Shown here: positions 33,194-43,021 of the stretch, one piece after another | Position numbering within the stretch: the first letter of the stretch is position 1 | Layout: each line of letters begins with the position of its first letter | Assembly (NCBI RefSeq): GCF_000317085.1 | Contig: NC_019702.1 | Coordinates: 2,510,394-2,574,393, forward strand | Length of the DNA stretch: 64,000 bases | Direction of reading: 5' to 3' | DNA from: Synechococcus sp. PCC 7502 | GTDB taxonomy: Bacteria > Cyanobacteriota > Cyanobacteriia > Pseudanabaenales > Pseudanabaenaceae | Position numbers and translations under genes: made by a program | The notes under the pieces: model-generated | The model's input: only the letters and a program-made list of their open reading frames with translations | Told to the model about the DNA's origin: nothing | Database searches by the model: none

Positions 33194-34897
33194 TTAGTAA
33201 CTAAGTTGAAAAGCTTCAGCAATTGGTCCTAAAGCTAATACAGGAAAGAAAGTCAAGGCAGCCATAATCAAAATCACTCCCGCAGTCACAGATGTGAATA
33301 GAATCGTATCAGTGCGAAGTGTACCTGCAGTCATGGCAACGGTTTGTTTACGGGACATGCCATCTGCCAATAAAAGTAGGGCAACTATGGGAATATATCG
33401 ACCTCCCAATAAACTGACGGAAGTACTAAGGTTCCACCATAATCCTGTGGCGGCAGGTTGACTATCCACTAATCCTTCAAACCCAGAACCATTATTTGCT
33501 GCGGCTGAAGCATATTCATAAATTACTTGGGAGAGTCCATGAAAACCGGGGTTGCTGATTCCTGCTAGTTGATCGGGAAATGCTAGGGCGATCGCTCCGG
33601 GGATGAGGATAAAAATTGGATGCACTAGCAAAATCAAAAAACTAGTTAGGACTACTTCCTGCTTTTCAATCTTCCGTCCCAAAAATTCGGGAGTTCTACC
33701 TACCATTAACCCAGTGACAAATACCGCCAAAATTGAATAGGCATATAGGTATGCGGTTCCCGTCCCCTGTCCACCCCAAAGAATTTGCAAAAACAAATTA
33801 GATAAAAATACAAACCCACCATTTGACATAAAAGAATCAAGCATAGAATTAACAGCACCAGTCATAGTTCCACTGGTCGTCACCGCAAATAAAGCCGACT
33901 GTGCCCAACCAAATCGTACTTCTTTACCTTCTAAATTTGGACTTTGCCCACCAAGTAGGGTATTGACCAGAGGGTTCCCTTGATACTCACCAACTCCCGT
34001 AACGATAATGAAAGCGACATAGATAATGAACACCAAACCAAACAATAACCACGATTGTTTACGATTATTAGTGATCTCACCATAGGTGAAAATCAGTGCT
34101 GTAGGAATCGAAATCATCGCCAAAATCTGAATTAGATTCGTGAAGTTATTAGGATTCTCAAAGGGATGGGCGGAGTTAATGGCAAAGAACCCTCCACCAT
34201 TTTCACCAAGTTGCTTGATGATCTCAAAATGTGCCACTGGTCCGATGGCTATTGCCTGACTCAGATTAGGATTTTCTAAGGTGGGGACAATAATAGGTAC
34301 AGATAGGGTCTCAGGCACGCCAGCCGCCATAAATACGATCGCCCCGACAATACTAATCGGTAATAAAATCCGCGTAATCGCTAGGGTTAAATCACTATAA
34401 AAATTACCCAAGGGTCTGCCCGTTAAACCTCGGATAAAAGCGATCGCCACCGCAATCCCCGTTCCCGCAGAGGTAAAAAACATAAACCCTAGTCCCAGAG
34501 TTTGAGTGAAGTAACTGAGAGTAGTTTCCCCTGAATAATGCTGCTGATTGGTATTAGTCATAAAGGAAATAGTTGTATGCAGAGCCGTATCCCAAGTGGG
34601 AGCAGGTAAACCCGTAGGATTTAAGGGTAGTAATCCTTGCAACATCAGCATTAAAAATAAAAACACTGACATAATCAAGTTGCTGTATAAAACTCCCCCA
34701 GCATATTGCCAGCCATTCTTAGGGTTTTCGGGATTAATTCCACTCAACCGAAAAATTAATGCTTCAATTGGTCTCAAAACTGGATCAAGTAAGGTCTTTT
34801 GTCCTAAATAAACCTTGGCGATATAACTACCAAAAATCGGGGCGATCGCCACAATCAATATCAGTGTTAGCCCTATTTGTAGCCATCCTTGTAGCAT
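33194..34897 (-). CDS. kdpA: K+-transporting ATPase subunit A
   Basis: 567-residue membrane protein with four channel-like repeats. Selectivity-filter-type motifs: [11 protein letters not shown] (~112-122), [19 protein letters not shown] (~230-248), [12 protein letters not shown] (~340) and [12 protein letters not shown] (~464-475). It binds K+ with micromolar affinity and forms the entry path of the Kdp pump. First gene of the operon; its promoter must lie in the region after 34898. Confidence 0.97.
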   Translation of the reverse strand: MLQGWLQIGLTLILIVAIAPIFGSYIAKVYLGQKTLLDPVLRPIEALIFRLSGINPENPKNGWQYAGGVLYSNLIMSVFLFLMLMLQGLLPLNPTGLPAPTWDTALHTTISFMTNTNQQHYSGETTLSYFTQTLGLGFMFFTSAGTGIAVAIAFIRGLTGRPLGNFYSDLTLAITRILLPISIVGAIVFMAAGVPETLSVPIIVPTLENPNLSQAIAIGPVAHFEIIKQLGENGGGFFAINSAHPFENPNNFTNLIQILAMISIPTALIFTYGEITNNRKQSWLLFGLVFIIYVAFIIVTGVGEYQGNPLVNTLLGGQSPNLEGKEVRFGWAQSALFAVTTSGTMTGAVNSMLDSFMSNGGFVFLSNLFLQILWGGQGTGTAYLYAYSILAVFVTGLMVGRTPEFLGRKIEKQEVVLTSFLILLVHPIFILIPGAIALAFPDQLAGISNPGFHGLSQVIYEYASAAANNGSGFEGLVDSQPAATGLWWNLSTSVSLLGGRYIPIVALLLLADGMSRKQTVAMTAGTLRTDTILFTSVTAGVILIMAALTFFPVLALGPIAEAFQLSY

Positions 34898-35233
34898 AGA
34901 TTAATTCCACTAATTCGATCTAATCATTAACTTAGTCCTTCCATCATTGACGATTTTCTCAAGTTTGCACAGGTATAAAAAGATATAACTTGAGTTTAGG
35001 GAAATGTTTAGATGTTGTTTAGGTCAAGACTTACGCAATACAATATAAGAAAAAAACCAGATTTGGAAGGGATTTGGGGCTTTGCTCTATATGTATCGGC
35101 ATGGGCGATAGTGGTATGACTAACCTATCAGAACGGGTTGACGGGCTACTTTATGCAGAGCATCCAGCCCCATCTCCCGTTAAAAATCGAGTCGGTATAT
35201 TAAACTAGCCTTGAATTAATTGAGTATCTGGTC
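34898..35233. other. Intergenic region upstream of kdpA with a repeat element
   Basis: The sequence between kdpA and the small ORF at 35234 holds the kdp promoter region and a MITE-like element at 35028-35087. A plus-strand reading from 35118 (MTNLSERVDGLLYAEHPAPS) reaches a stop after about 30 codons and looks like a gene remnant. No clear operator is seen. Confidence 0.4.
35028..35087 (+). repeat. MITE-like interspersed element, partial copy
   Basis: Begins GACTTACGCAATA and contains AAAAAAACCAGATTTGGAAG followed by GGATTTGGGGC. The order of these blocks matches the element at 8568-8653. The right inverted repeat is not found. Confidence 0.4.
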
Positions 35234-35356
35234 ATGAATATAGAACTTGTATCCCTTCAGCTACCCGCCAGCCTCTACGAAAAATTGCAAACAATAGCGA
35301 TCACCGAGAATACTGATATTGTTGGTGCGATCGCCTCTCAACGAGGATTACTTTGA
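35234..35356 (+). pseudogene. Short antitoxin-like ORF, probably a remnant
   Basis: Forty residues: MNIELVSLQLPASLYEKLQT followed by IAITENTDIVGAIASQRGLL. The beginning matches the ribbon-helix-helix-like N-terminus common in cyanobacterial antitoxins (LPxxLYxxLQxxA), but no toxin gene follows and the C-terminal toxin-binding part is lacking. May be a decayed toxin-antitoxin gene. Confidence 0.3.
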
Positions 35357-35373
35357 CATCCCAGCACTAGAAT

Positions 35374-37140
35374 TTAAATAATTAAACGCCGATCTTGTAT
35401 TAATAAACTTTCTAATTCCAAAGCAGGTAGAGCTTTACTAAAGAGATGTCCTTGAATTAAATCGCAGTTGTTTTCTACTAAGATATCTAGCTCATCTTTG
35501 GTTTCGACACCTTCTGCTAAAACTCTTAAGTGCATACTATGTCCCAGTTGAATCATGGCAATGACGATCGCTTTATTCTTAGAATTAATTGCCATATTGC
35601 GGACAAAACCTTGATCAATCTTCAGCGTGTTTAATGGAAATTGTTGCAAATAGCTTAAAGACGAATAGCCAGTACCAAAATCATCGAGGGAAATTTCTAC
35701 GCCCAAGGATTTAAAGTAATTAAGCCGAGCAATGCTACCTTCAATATCTTGGACAATCGTGCTTTCAGTTAGTTCCAAGTCTAGATAATTGGGGTTAAGG
35801 TCTGTTTTGGTTAAAATATCATCTAACATCTGTCCCAAGCTTGCCTGTTGAAATTGCCGAGGCGATAGATTAACTGACACTTTAATTAGCTCAGAACCCT
35901 GCCGATTAAGTAGATGATGCCAAGCTTTCATTTGCTGACAGGCTGACAGGATCACCCATTCACCAATCACCATAATTGCGCCATTGCGTTCAGCCAAGGG
36001 AATAAATTTATGCCAAGGCACAGAGCCATACTTAGGATGCTCCCATCGCAGTAAAGCTTCTACTCCTTTGATTTTGCCAGTTTTTAAGCAAACTTGGGGT
36101 TGGTAATAAAGCTCAAGCTGGTTACGTTCTATGGCTTTATATAAATCTATTTCCAGCTCTAGGGAATCTTCAGGCTCTTGGATATTAGCATTATAGACTC
36201 CAAAGGTATTACCACCGGAAATTTTTGCCTGTTGCAGGGCTGTGGTTGCACTTTGCATCAGCGTATCTAAATTTTGACCATGTTCAGGAAAGAAGGCAGA
36301 CCCAATACTGGCATTAATACGGATTTCTTGGCGATCAATGACAAAGGACTGAGATAGTGAATCGAGAATAGATTGGGAAAGACTTTCAACTTTAGATTCA
36401 AGAGATGATTCAAGAGGCGATTTAAGAGATGGTTGAGGATTTTGATCCTTAATCAGAATGGCAAACTCATCAGCATTGAGTCGAGCTAGGCTGTAATCAT
36501 TGTTAACTAAAGCTTTTCCTAGTCTTTGCGCTACTAGTTGCAACAGAGCATCGGCAAATAAATAGCCTTTGGTTCTATTAATCCGTTTAAAGCGATCTAG
36601 ATCAATTATTAAAATAGCTAAGGGAACTCTAGTAGCGATCGCTCGGTTAAAATTTTCTTTGAAGGCATAGCGATTGAGTAATCCCGTCAGACTATCCCGT
36701 TGGCTTAGGTAGTTTAGCTTCTCTTCGGCGGTTTGCAGACTACGGATTAGGTCTTGGGTTGTGGTTTGATAGAGGTTTTTTTGCAGACGGGTAGCGATCG
36801 CCTCTAGGAGATCATTTTGTCCAATGGGTTTAGTTATATAGTCATCGGCACCAAGATTCATTCCTAATCTGTGACTGGCTCGATCGGCTTTAGCTGTCAT
36901 AAACATAAATGGAGTAGAGGCAAGCCCATCAGAACTTCGCAATTCCTGTAATACACCATAGCCATCAAGATTGGGCATGATAATGTCGCAGATGATTAAA
37001 TCGGGTTGATAGTTCCGTGCCAACTGCATACCTATTAATCCATCTTCTGCCCCTAGGGATTCAAAGCCATGATTTTCTAAAATTTCTAAAATATCTTCTC
37101 GGACTGATTGTTCATCTTCGATTACTAGAATTTTAGGCAT
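35374..37140 (-). CDS. Response regulator with degenerate GGDEF and intact EAL domain
   Basis: 588 residues: receiver domain (PDLIICDIIMPNLDGYGVLQ with the phospho-Asp near residue 53, KPIGQND with Lys), GGDEF domain (~140-315) and EAL domain (~330-580). The GGDEF site reads LARLNADEFAILI, so the first two glycines are lost and cyclase activity is unlikely. The EAL domain keeps EALLRW, ELTEST, DDFGTGYSSLSYL and QGHLFSKAL, so c-di-GMP phosphodiesterase activity is expected. No histidine kinase is adjacent. Confidence 0.92.
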   Translation of the reverse strand: MPKILVIEDEQSVREDILEILENHGFESLGAEDGLIGMQLARNYQPDLIICDIIMPNLDGYGVLQELRSSDGLASTPFMFMTAKADRASHRLGMNLGADDYITKPIGQNDLLEAIATRLQKNLYQTTTQDLIRSLQTAEEKLNYLSQRDSLTGLLNRYAFKENFNRAIATRVPLAILIIDLDRFKRINRTKGYLFADALLQLVAQRLGKALVNNDYSLARLNADEFAILIKDQNPQPSLKSPLESSLESKVESLSQSILDSLSQSFVIDRQEIRINASIGSAFFPEHGQNLDTLMQSATTALQQAKISGGNTFGVYNANIQEPEDSLELEIDLYKAIERNQLELYYQPQVCLKTGKIKGVEALLRWEHPKYGSVPWHKFIPLAERNGAIMVIGEWVILSACQQMKAWHHLLNRQGSELIKVSVNLSPRQFQQASLGQMLDDILTKTDLNPNYLDLELTESTIVQDIEGSIARLNYFKSLGVEISLDDFGTGYSSLSYLQQFPLNTLKIDQGFVRNMAINSKNKAIVIAMIQLGHSMHLRVLAEGVETKDELDILVENNCDLIQGHLFSKALPALELESLLIQDRRLII

Positions 37141-37277
37141 TTGGCTCTAGTGTAATGAATGGCAAGTGAATTGCAGCTAACTTAATATTGCTGACATTAT
37201 ATTAACGCTGCCCACGGGATTAGGCAAAAGTTTGATTATGACTCACCTATTGCTGTAATATATTAATCCTATGATCT

Positions 37278-37357
37278 GCGGTCATGGCGGAATTGGTATA
37301 CGCGCTACTTTGAGGTGGTAGTGGGCAACCGTGGGAGTTCGAGTCTCCCTGACCGCA
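37278..37357 (+). tRNA. tRNA-Leu (anticodon GAG)
   Basis: An 80-base class II tRNA. Acceptor GCGGTCA pairs with TGACCGC, discriminator A. The anticodon arm is CTACT-TTGAGGT-GGTAG with GAG. A short variable arm (TGGGCAACCGT) and T arm GGGAG-TTCGAGT-CTCCC follow. CCA is not encoded. It is convergent with mltG. Confidence 0.94.
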
Positions 37358-37358
37358 C

Positions 37359-38420
37359 TTAGTTTTTACTACTATTTTTATCAGAATTTTTAGCTTTTTG
37401 TTCCAATTCTTGCGCAACAGCTTGGATTGCCACCTGATGTTCGGCAAAGGTACGACTAAAAATATGACTGCCATCATAGCGAGCCACAAAAAATAAGTAG
37501 CCATGAACTTGGGGATTTAAAGCAGCTTCAAGACTTTTTAGTCCTGGTGCAGCGATCGCTCCCGGTGGCAAGCCCTTATTCAGATAGGTATTATAGGGAG
37601 ATGGAGTCCGAACTTGCTTGAAGGTAAGAGGCTGATCGGGGGTTTGCTTAATATTTAAGCCATACTCAACGGTGGGGTCTGACTCTAGGCGCATTCCTAG
37701 CTTTAATCTTGATTGAAAAACCCCAGCGATAATGCTCCGCTCTTGATCTAAAACTGCTTCTTTTTCAACAATACTGGCAAAGGTCACCCAATCCTTAAGA
37801 TTTATACTGCCTGATTTAGTATGAATTAAAGGTAACGCCACCTCTTCAAACCGTGAAAGCATCATGGCAATAATTTGATCGGGGGTAGCTTGTCCATGAA
37901 TTTGATAGGTATCAGGAAACAAAAAACCCTCAAGACTACTAATTTTAGAGGGCAGCCAAGGTCTTTGCTTTAGGTTAGTTTTTGTAGCTTTAATAAAATC
38001 TCTGGCGGGAAAAAATCCCTTCTGCTCAAAATAAGTTGCCATCTGGGCGATCGTCCAACCTTCGGGAATGGTAAAAACTACTTCTTCAGGGATTTGGGTC
38101 TGGATTTGATCTAAAACTTCAAACAGGGAATGACTAGGGGAAAATTTATAAATTCCTGCCCTTAAAGCGGTGCGATCGCCCTTAATTTCTAAATATTTTA
38201 ACCATATCCGCAGTGCCAAGCCAGAACGAATTACCCCCGCAGTTTCCAGCTTAGAGGCAATTTCTTGGGTAGGTTCGCCCTTATTGATGATCAGTTTAAT
38301 TTTGTTTACTTCTAGGTTTAATTCTGGATTCGGAGATGCGATCGCCCACAACCACCACAACCCAGAGCTAGTTATTACCAAAGCGATAACCAATAGGAGG
38401 TTAGTCTTCTTCGTCATCAA
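37359..38420 (-). CDS. mltG: Endolytic peptidoglycan transglycosylase MltG
   Basis: 353 residues, anchored by an N-terminal helix (LLLVIALVITSSGLWWLWAI). A LysM-like region (FTIPEGWTIAQMATYFEQKG) precedes the YceG catalytic domain with the active Glu in SIVEKEAVLDQERSIIAGVF and RLESDPTVEYGL, then TPSPYNTYLNKGLPPGAIAA. It cuts nascent glycan strands in the periplasm and is thought to terminate them. Its start lies inside the 3' end of the DUF3727 gene (20-base overlap), a pairing common in cyanobacteria. Confidence 0.95.
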   Translation of the reverse strand: MMTKKTNLLLVIALVITSSGLWWLWAIASPNPELNLEVNKIKLIINKGEPTQEIASKLETAGVIRSGLALRIWLKYLEIKGDRTALRAGIYKFSPSHSLFEVLDQIQTQIPEEVVFTIPEGWTIAQMATYFEQKGFFPARDFIKATKTNLKQRPWLPSKISSLEGFLFPDTYQIHGQATPDQIIAMMLSRFEEVALPLIHTKSGSINLKDWVTFASIVEKEAVLDQERSIIAGVFQSRLKLGMRLESDPTVEYGLNIKQTPDQPLTFKQVRTPSPYNTYLNKGLPPGAIAAPGLKSLEAALNPQVHGYLFFVARYDGSHIFSRTFAEHQVAIQAVAQELEQKAKNSDKNSSKN

Positions 38421-38928
38421 TCATATGCTCTTCAACATAGGGCTGAATCATTTCTAATTCGTCTTCAGTTAGCAATTCGTATTGACCATTACTGCCCAAT
38501 TTAGCAAAAAACATCACTGGACTGAGGGGGGTAAATATGGAATAGGGCTGCTCTTCGTGAAGAAATTTAGCTAGTTCTTGGTATTCTTCAAAGCTATCAT
38601 CATCCAAATCTACGGTAAAAATTTCCTCTTCGTCAAAATCTGGTAGCTCACCCTCAACGGTTAAAGTAAAAGCTGTGCGCTTTAGTTTTAAGTTCTGCTC
38701 TGATAGAACAGCCTGGGCTGTAGAAAATACTGCTGCTAGCTCATCCGCTTCCAAGTCAACTAAAATTTCATCATCTTCATCTTCGCCCTGTTCCCACGCA
38801 AAAATCTGTACAGAGTTATCAATGGGTTGCAGCAAAAAATACTCTACGTCATCAACAGCAATGGTATCTTCTATGTTGCATACTAGGGTTCCGCCCGTCT
38901 CATCAGTCAGTATTATTGTCGAGTCCAT
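38401..38928 (-). CDS. DUF3727 (DUF1292-like) acidic protein
   Basis: 175 residues, strongly acidic. Begins STIILTDETGGTLVCNIEDT, with VDDVEYFLLQPIDNSVQIFA typical of DUF1292; the DUF3727 part ends SPVMFFAKLGSNGQYELLTE. Probably soluble and cytoplasmic. Overlap with mltG implies translational coupling; a regulatory or chaperone role in cell-wall or tRNA functions is not demonstrated. Confidence 0.85.
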   Translation of the reverse strand: MDSTIILTDETGGTLVCNIEDTIAVDDVEYFLLQPIDNSVQIFAWEQGEDEDDEILVDLEADELAAVFSTAQAVLSEQNLKLKRTAFTLTVEGELPDFDEEEIFTVDLDDDSFEEYQELAKFLHEEQPYSIFTPLSPVMFFAKLGSNGQYELLTEDELEMIQPYVEEHMIDDEED

Positions 38929-39131
38929 AGGTATTAAAAAATTTTGTGATCAACGTTCAAAGCTCTGTTGGCTTCAAAATTATGACAGTTTTTGGCACAC
39001 TATTTCTATTTTTAGCTTCTATCTTCAGAAAAAAGTCTAATTTGAAATCTCTTTGGGGTATCAATTTAGATTTATTTTGGATTTGCTATACACTGTGATT
39101 GCGTCTTTAGGTATCTTCTTTAACTATAAAA

Positions 39132-39968
39132 ATGGGCAGTAAAATCAAATTGTTGGTATTAGACATAGACGGCACGATCAATGGTAGTTCTAACCAAGTT
39201 AATGCTCCAGTCAAAGCCGCAGTCAAGGCAGCCCAAGCACAGGGGGTAAAGGTGGCGATCGCTACGGGGCGAATGTATAGATCGGCATTGCGATTTCATC
39301 GAGAAATTGGCGCAGACTGTCCCTTGATTTCTTACCAAGGCGCATTTATTAAAGACCCAGAGGCAGATAAATTAGTAGGACATTGGCCCGTAGAAGTACC
39401 TCTTGCTTTAGCTTTAATCGATCACTTTAGCCAGTTTGATTTTAGCGATCGCCTGTCGGTGCATTTATATCTGGATGATTGTTTATACGTTAAGGAAATT
39501 ACCCCAGATTCTGCCATCTATGCCGAGCGATCAGGAGTAGAACCTATAGCAGTTGGTAACCTTCAGGAATTTCTTAAAACTAATGCCCATAATCCTCCTA
39601 CGAAAATACTGGCATTGACTGATCATCCTGAACCGATTAACTATATGTTTGATACCCTGATTCAGCAATTTTCGCCCCAACAATTGTATTTAACCAAGTC
39701 CCAAGCAACATTTTTTGAAGCGACCAATCCCATTGCCAATAAAGGTACCGCCGTTAAGTATTTAGCGGAAAAGATTTTAGGCTTAGATGCAAGTGCTGTT
39801 ATGACTGTGGGCGATAACTTTAATGATGTGGAAATGATTCAGTATGCAGGAGTTGGTGTAGCGATGGGAAATGCACCCTTGGGTTTGCAAAAGTTAGCGG
39901 ATTGGGTGGCACCAGATGTAGAGCAGGATGGGGTAGTTGCTGCCATTGAGCAGTTTATTTTAGTTTAG
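39132..39968 (+). CDS. Cof-type HAD-IIB phosphatase
   Basis: 278 residues. HAD motif I LLVLDIDGTINGSS (nucleophile Asp and the second Asp), motif II AIATGRMYRSAL, the type IIB cap (~85-195), motif III Lys in ANKGTAVKYLAE and motif IV GDNFNDVEMIQYAGVGVAMG. These enzymes remove phosphate from sugar phosphates or cofactors such as FMN and PLP. The substrate is not predictable. Single gene, convergent with prmC. Confidence 0.93.
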   Translation: MGSKIKLLVLDIDGTINGSSNQVNAPVKAAVKAAQAQGVKVAIATGRMYRSALRFHREIGADCPLISYQGAFIKDPEADKLVGHWPVEVPLALALIDHFSQFDFSDRLSVHLYLDDCLYVKEITPDSAIYAERSGVEPIAVGNLQEFLKTNAHNPPTKILALTDHPEPINYMFDTLIQQFSPQQLYLTKSQATFFEATNPIANKGTAVKYLAEKILGLDASAVMTVGDNFNDVEMIQYAGVGVAMGNAPLGLQKLADWVAPDVEQDGVVAAIEQFILV

Positions 39969-39996
39969 TTTTAACTAAATTGGGCTAAATTTTTTG

Positions 39997-40845
39997 CTAA
40001 ATTTTCAGAGCAGAGACAAATCTTTCGATGCCATTGTGATCAAGATGGATTTGAATATTTTGATAGTTGCCGTTAATTTCTAGGAGCGATCGCACGGTTT
40101 GTGCCTGTCCTGCCATCACTTCAATTAGCCAATGCCCACCCCTAATTAAATACTCGGGTGCGGTTTGAATTAAGTAACGAATGCAATCTAGTCCATCTGT
40201 ACCGCCATCTAATGCCAAGTGGGGTTCATGGTTACAAACTTCTGGCTCAAGTTGCTTAACCTCTACCGTAGGAATATAGGGTGGATTAGAGATCATGCCT
40301 GTAATTTGAGATTTAAGATGATCTAAAGGCTCAAACCAAAACCCTTGATAAAACTGGATCGGAATTTCTAGGGGATACTTGTCGGCATTACGTTGAGCGA
40401 TCGCTAAGGCACCATGGCTATAATCCACCGCATAAACTTGAGAATTTTTTAGTTCTAATGCTAAACCAATGGCGATCGCCCCACTACCAGTACCTAAATC
40501 CACCCAAATAGCTGCTGAGTTAGGATCACTTTGGTCTAAAACCAGATCAATTAAAATTTCTGTCTCTGGACGGGGGATCAAAACATCAGCATTAACCACC
40601 AATTCTAAATTCCGCCAGTGAGTTTTACCAATTAGGTACTGAATGGGAGTTTTGGCAATTATTCGTTGCTGCCACATCTGATCAAGTTTTACAACTTGAG
40701 ACTGATCTAACTCAAGGGTTCCCAACTTTAAGTGCAGCCGCTCCGCCCCAGTCATCCCCAAGACTAACCAATCTAATTCAGCCCCAGAGATATTATGGGA
40801 TTTTGCTTCAACCTCCGATCGCCTGTACCATTGCCCAAAATTCAT
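39997..40845 (-). CDS. prmC: Release factor glutamine N5-methyltransferase
   Basis: 282 residues. SAM-binding motif VDLGTGSGAIAIGLALEL (~118-135) and catalytic MISNPPYIPTVEV (NPPY motif, ~185) that binds the Gln of the GGQ loop of release factors 1 and 2. N-terminal helical substrate-binding domain contains GKTHWRNLELVVNADVLIPR and PETE. Length is standard. The start overlaps the stop of the Uma2 gene by one base (TAATG). Confidence 0.95.
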   Translation of the reverse strand: MNFGQWYRRSEVEAKSHNISGAELDWLVLGMTGAERLHLKLGTLELDQSQVVKLDQMWQQRIIAKTPIQYLIGKTHWRNLELVVNADVLIPRPETEILIDLVLDQSDPNSAAIWVDLGTGSGAIAIGLALELKNSQVYAVDYSHGALAIAQRNADKYPLEIPIQFYQGFWFEPLDHLKSQITGMISNPPYIPTVEVKQLEPEVCNHEPHLALDGGTDGLDCIRYLIQTAPEYLIRGGHWLIEVMAGQAQTVRSLLEINGNYQNIQIHLDHNGIERFVSALKI

Positions 40846-41501
40846 TAAGAGCTAAGGGATTGAGACTTAATCCACTGGCGAAAATCATAGATCACGCTAT
40901 TTTCACTCCTGTTTTGCCGATCCGCTAGGACTTGATTTACCTTAGCTGCTGTGAGCATTGGAAAAGCTAAACTAAATGCAAATATTTTATAATCATCCCC
41001 AATTTGAAGCTGAAAAAACTGTAATCCCTCATTAGGGTTATAACGCCACACTTCAGGAATACCTAGTTGTTGATAAATTTCCATGCGCTGAGTAGAGGGA
41101 CTAGTAATATCTACTTCGATAACTAAATCTGGTGGTAGATTGGGGGGAAGTTGGGGATTGAGTCCTTTTAGGTAGTGAGCATTGTGAATATAAAAGCAGG
41201 TATCAGGTTCCACTCCACGAGCTAAATCTTCTCGCTCCAAAGTGGTTGATCCCATATCTACAATCTCTAAACCCAGTTCCTCGGTTAGTACGATAACGAT
41301 CCTAGTAAGTAATCGGTTAATGATTTCATGGATTTTAGATGGCATTTTAATGCTTAGAAGTCCTTGATTATAGGTCAGGCGAATTCCACGGTGATCGCCC
41401 ATATCCCTTTTCAGGTTTTGGTAAGTCTGCCAACTAACATGGGGGAGAGAAACTAACTGAGTAAAAGTAGATTGGGACTGATTAACCAAACTATTAATCA
41501 C
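40845..41501 (-). CDS. Uma2-family (DUF820) putative restriction-endonuclease-fold protein
   Basis: 218 residues from a GTG start. Uma2 marks: GIRLTYNQGLLSIKMPSKIH, HEIINRLLTRIV, ARGVEPDTCFYIHNA (Glu-Pro-Asp), PPDLVIEVDITSPST (E-V-D) and GIPEVWRYNP. This PD-(D/E)XK fold family is greatly expanded in cyanobacteria; functions are unproven. Translationally coupled with prmC, possibly by chance. Confidence 0.9.
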   Translation of the reverse strand: MINSLVNQSQSTFTQLVSLPHVSWQTYQNLKRDMGDHRGIRLTYNQGLLSIKMPSKIHEIINRLLTRIVIVLTEELGLEIVDMGSTTLEREDLARGVEPDTCFYIHNAHYLKGLNPQLPPNLPPDLVIEVDITSPSTQRMEIYQQLGIPEVWRYNPNEGLQFFQLQIGDDYKIFAFSLAFPMLTAAKVNQVLADRQNRSENSVIYDFRQWIKSQSLSS

Positions 41502-41533
41502 GATTGAAATTTACTCCAGCAATAGCTAATACT

Positions 41534-42835
41534 CTAAACAGACACTTCCTGCCACTCTAACCTTTCTAGGGTAATGGAGCGTTCCAAAGCCCGTTCAAAG
41601 CTATCTAGTTTAGGTTCAATTTGTAAAGGCTCGCCGACGTAACCTTGAATTGCTTCTTGGGTTTTTAAGCCATTGCCCGTAATATAGACAACTGTAACTT
41701 CATCGGGATCGATTTTACCTGCTTCCACAAGTTTCTTAAGTACAGCGATCGTCGTACCCCCAGCAGTTTCAGTGAATATGCCTTCGGTTTCGGCTAGTAA
41801 TTTCATTGCTTCAATAATTTCGGCATCAGTGACCGACTCAATATTACCGTTAGTTTTGCGGGCAATATCTAGGGCATAAACTCCATCCGCAGGATTGCCG
41901 ATCGCAATGCTCTTGGCAATGGTCTTAGGCTTCACAGGGGTAACAAAATCCCGTCCTTCACGGAAAGCTGTAGCAATGGGAGAACAACCATCAGCTTGGG
42001 CACCACTGAATCTAACGGGTTTATCATCTACTAAGCCAACTTTAACAAACTCTTGGAAACCCTTATAGATTTTGGTAAACAATGAACCAGATGCCAAAGG
42101 CGCAACAATGTGATCGGGTAACTGCCATCCCAACTGCTCCGCTACTTCATAGCCCAAGGTTTTAGAACCCTCTGAGTAGTAAGGACGCAGATTAATATTT
42201 ACAAATCCCCAACCGTGGGTGTTAGCAACTTCGGAACAGAGGCGATTAACTTGGTCATAGTTACCTTGCACGGCAAAAACCTTGGGGGCATAAACTACAG
42301 TACCCAATACTTTGCCTGCTTCTAAATCTGCAGGAATAAATACACAACAATCTAAACCAGCATGGGCAGCGATCGCCGCCGTTGAGTTAGCCAAATTTCC
42401 TGTACTAGCACAGGCAACTGTACTAAACCCTAGCTCACGGGCACGGCTTAAAGCCACAGATACTACCCGATCTTTAAAGCTTAGAGTAGGCATATTGACG
42501 GCATCATTTTTGATGTAGAGATTTTTGATACCTAGTCTTCGTGCCAAGCGATTAGCCTTTAATAAAGGGGTCATACCCGTTCCGACATCTATATAGTTGT
42601 CAGTTTGGACAGGTAAAAAATGACGATAACGCCAGATCGAATTTGGTCCAGCCGCAATGGTTTCTCGACTTACCTTAGAAGCGATCGCTGCATAGTCATA
42701 ATCAACTTCTAGGGGACCAAAACACATTTCACATACATGCATGGCTTTAGGTTCATACTTAGACCCACATTCTTTACACTTGAGATGACTGAACGTCTGC
42801 GTAACACTAGCAGGGGAATTGATGATGGATGTCAT
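41534..42835 (-). CDS. thrC: Threonine synthase
   Basis: 433 residues; converts O-phosphohomoserine to threonine with PLP. A four-Cys zinc-ribbon N-terminus (CKECGSKYEPKAMHVCEMCF) is followed by the PLP-lysine region PTLSFKDRVVSVALSRA (~115) and the phosphate-binding loop ACASTGNLANSTAAIAAHAG (~140-159). C-terminal GIFTETAGGTTIAVLKK is also conserved. The zinc-ribbon form is common in cyanobacteria. Confidence 0.96.
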   Translation of the reverse strand: MTSIINSPASVTQTFSHLKCKECGSKYEPKAMHVCEMCFGPLEVDYDYAAIASKVSRETIAAGPNSIWRYRHFLPVQTDNYIDVGTGMTPLLKANRLARRLGIKNLYIKNDAVNMPTLSFKDRVVSVALSRARELGFSTVACASTGNLANSTAAIAAHAGLDCCVFIPADLEAGKVLGTVVYAPKVFAVQGNYDQVNRLCSEVANTHGWGFVNINLRPYYSEGSKTLGYEVAEQLGWQLPDHIVAPLASGSLFTKIYKGFQEFVKVGLVDDKPVRFSGAQADGCSPIATAFREGRDFVTPVKPKTIAKSIAIGNPADGVYALDIARKTNGNIESVTDAEIIEAMKLLAETEGIFTETAGGTTIAVLKKLVEAGKIDPDEVTVVYITGNGLKTQEAIQGYVGEPLQIEPKLDSFERALERSITLERLEWQEVSV

Positions 42836-43021
42836 AGTAGATGTCCCTAAATATACCTAGCTAATAGACTAACACAAGTTAAAGAAGTAAGTATCGCCAA
42901 ACACAAAATTTTCCACTAAATCTTTATTAGTTTTATTAGCTAGCTATGGATCGGTACTCAGGATTTATGGTATCTTGACTTGATGCAAACAATAATTCTA
43001 AAAAAGGTTAAGTAGTTCACA

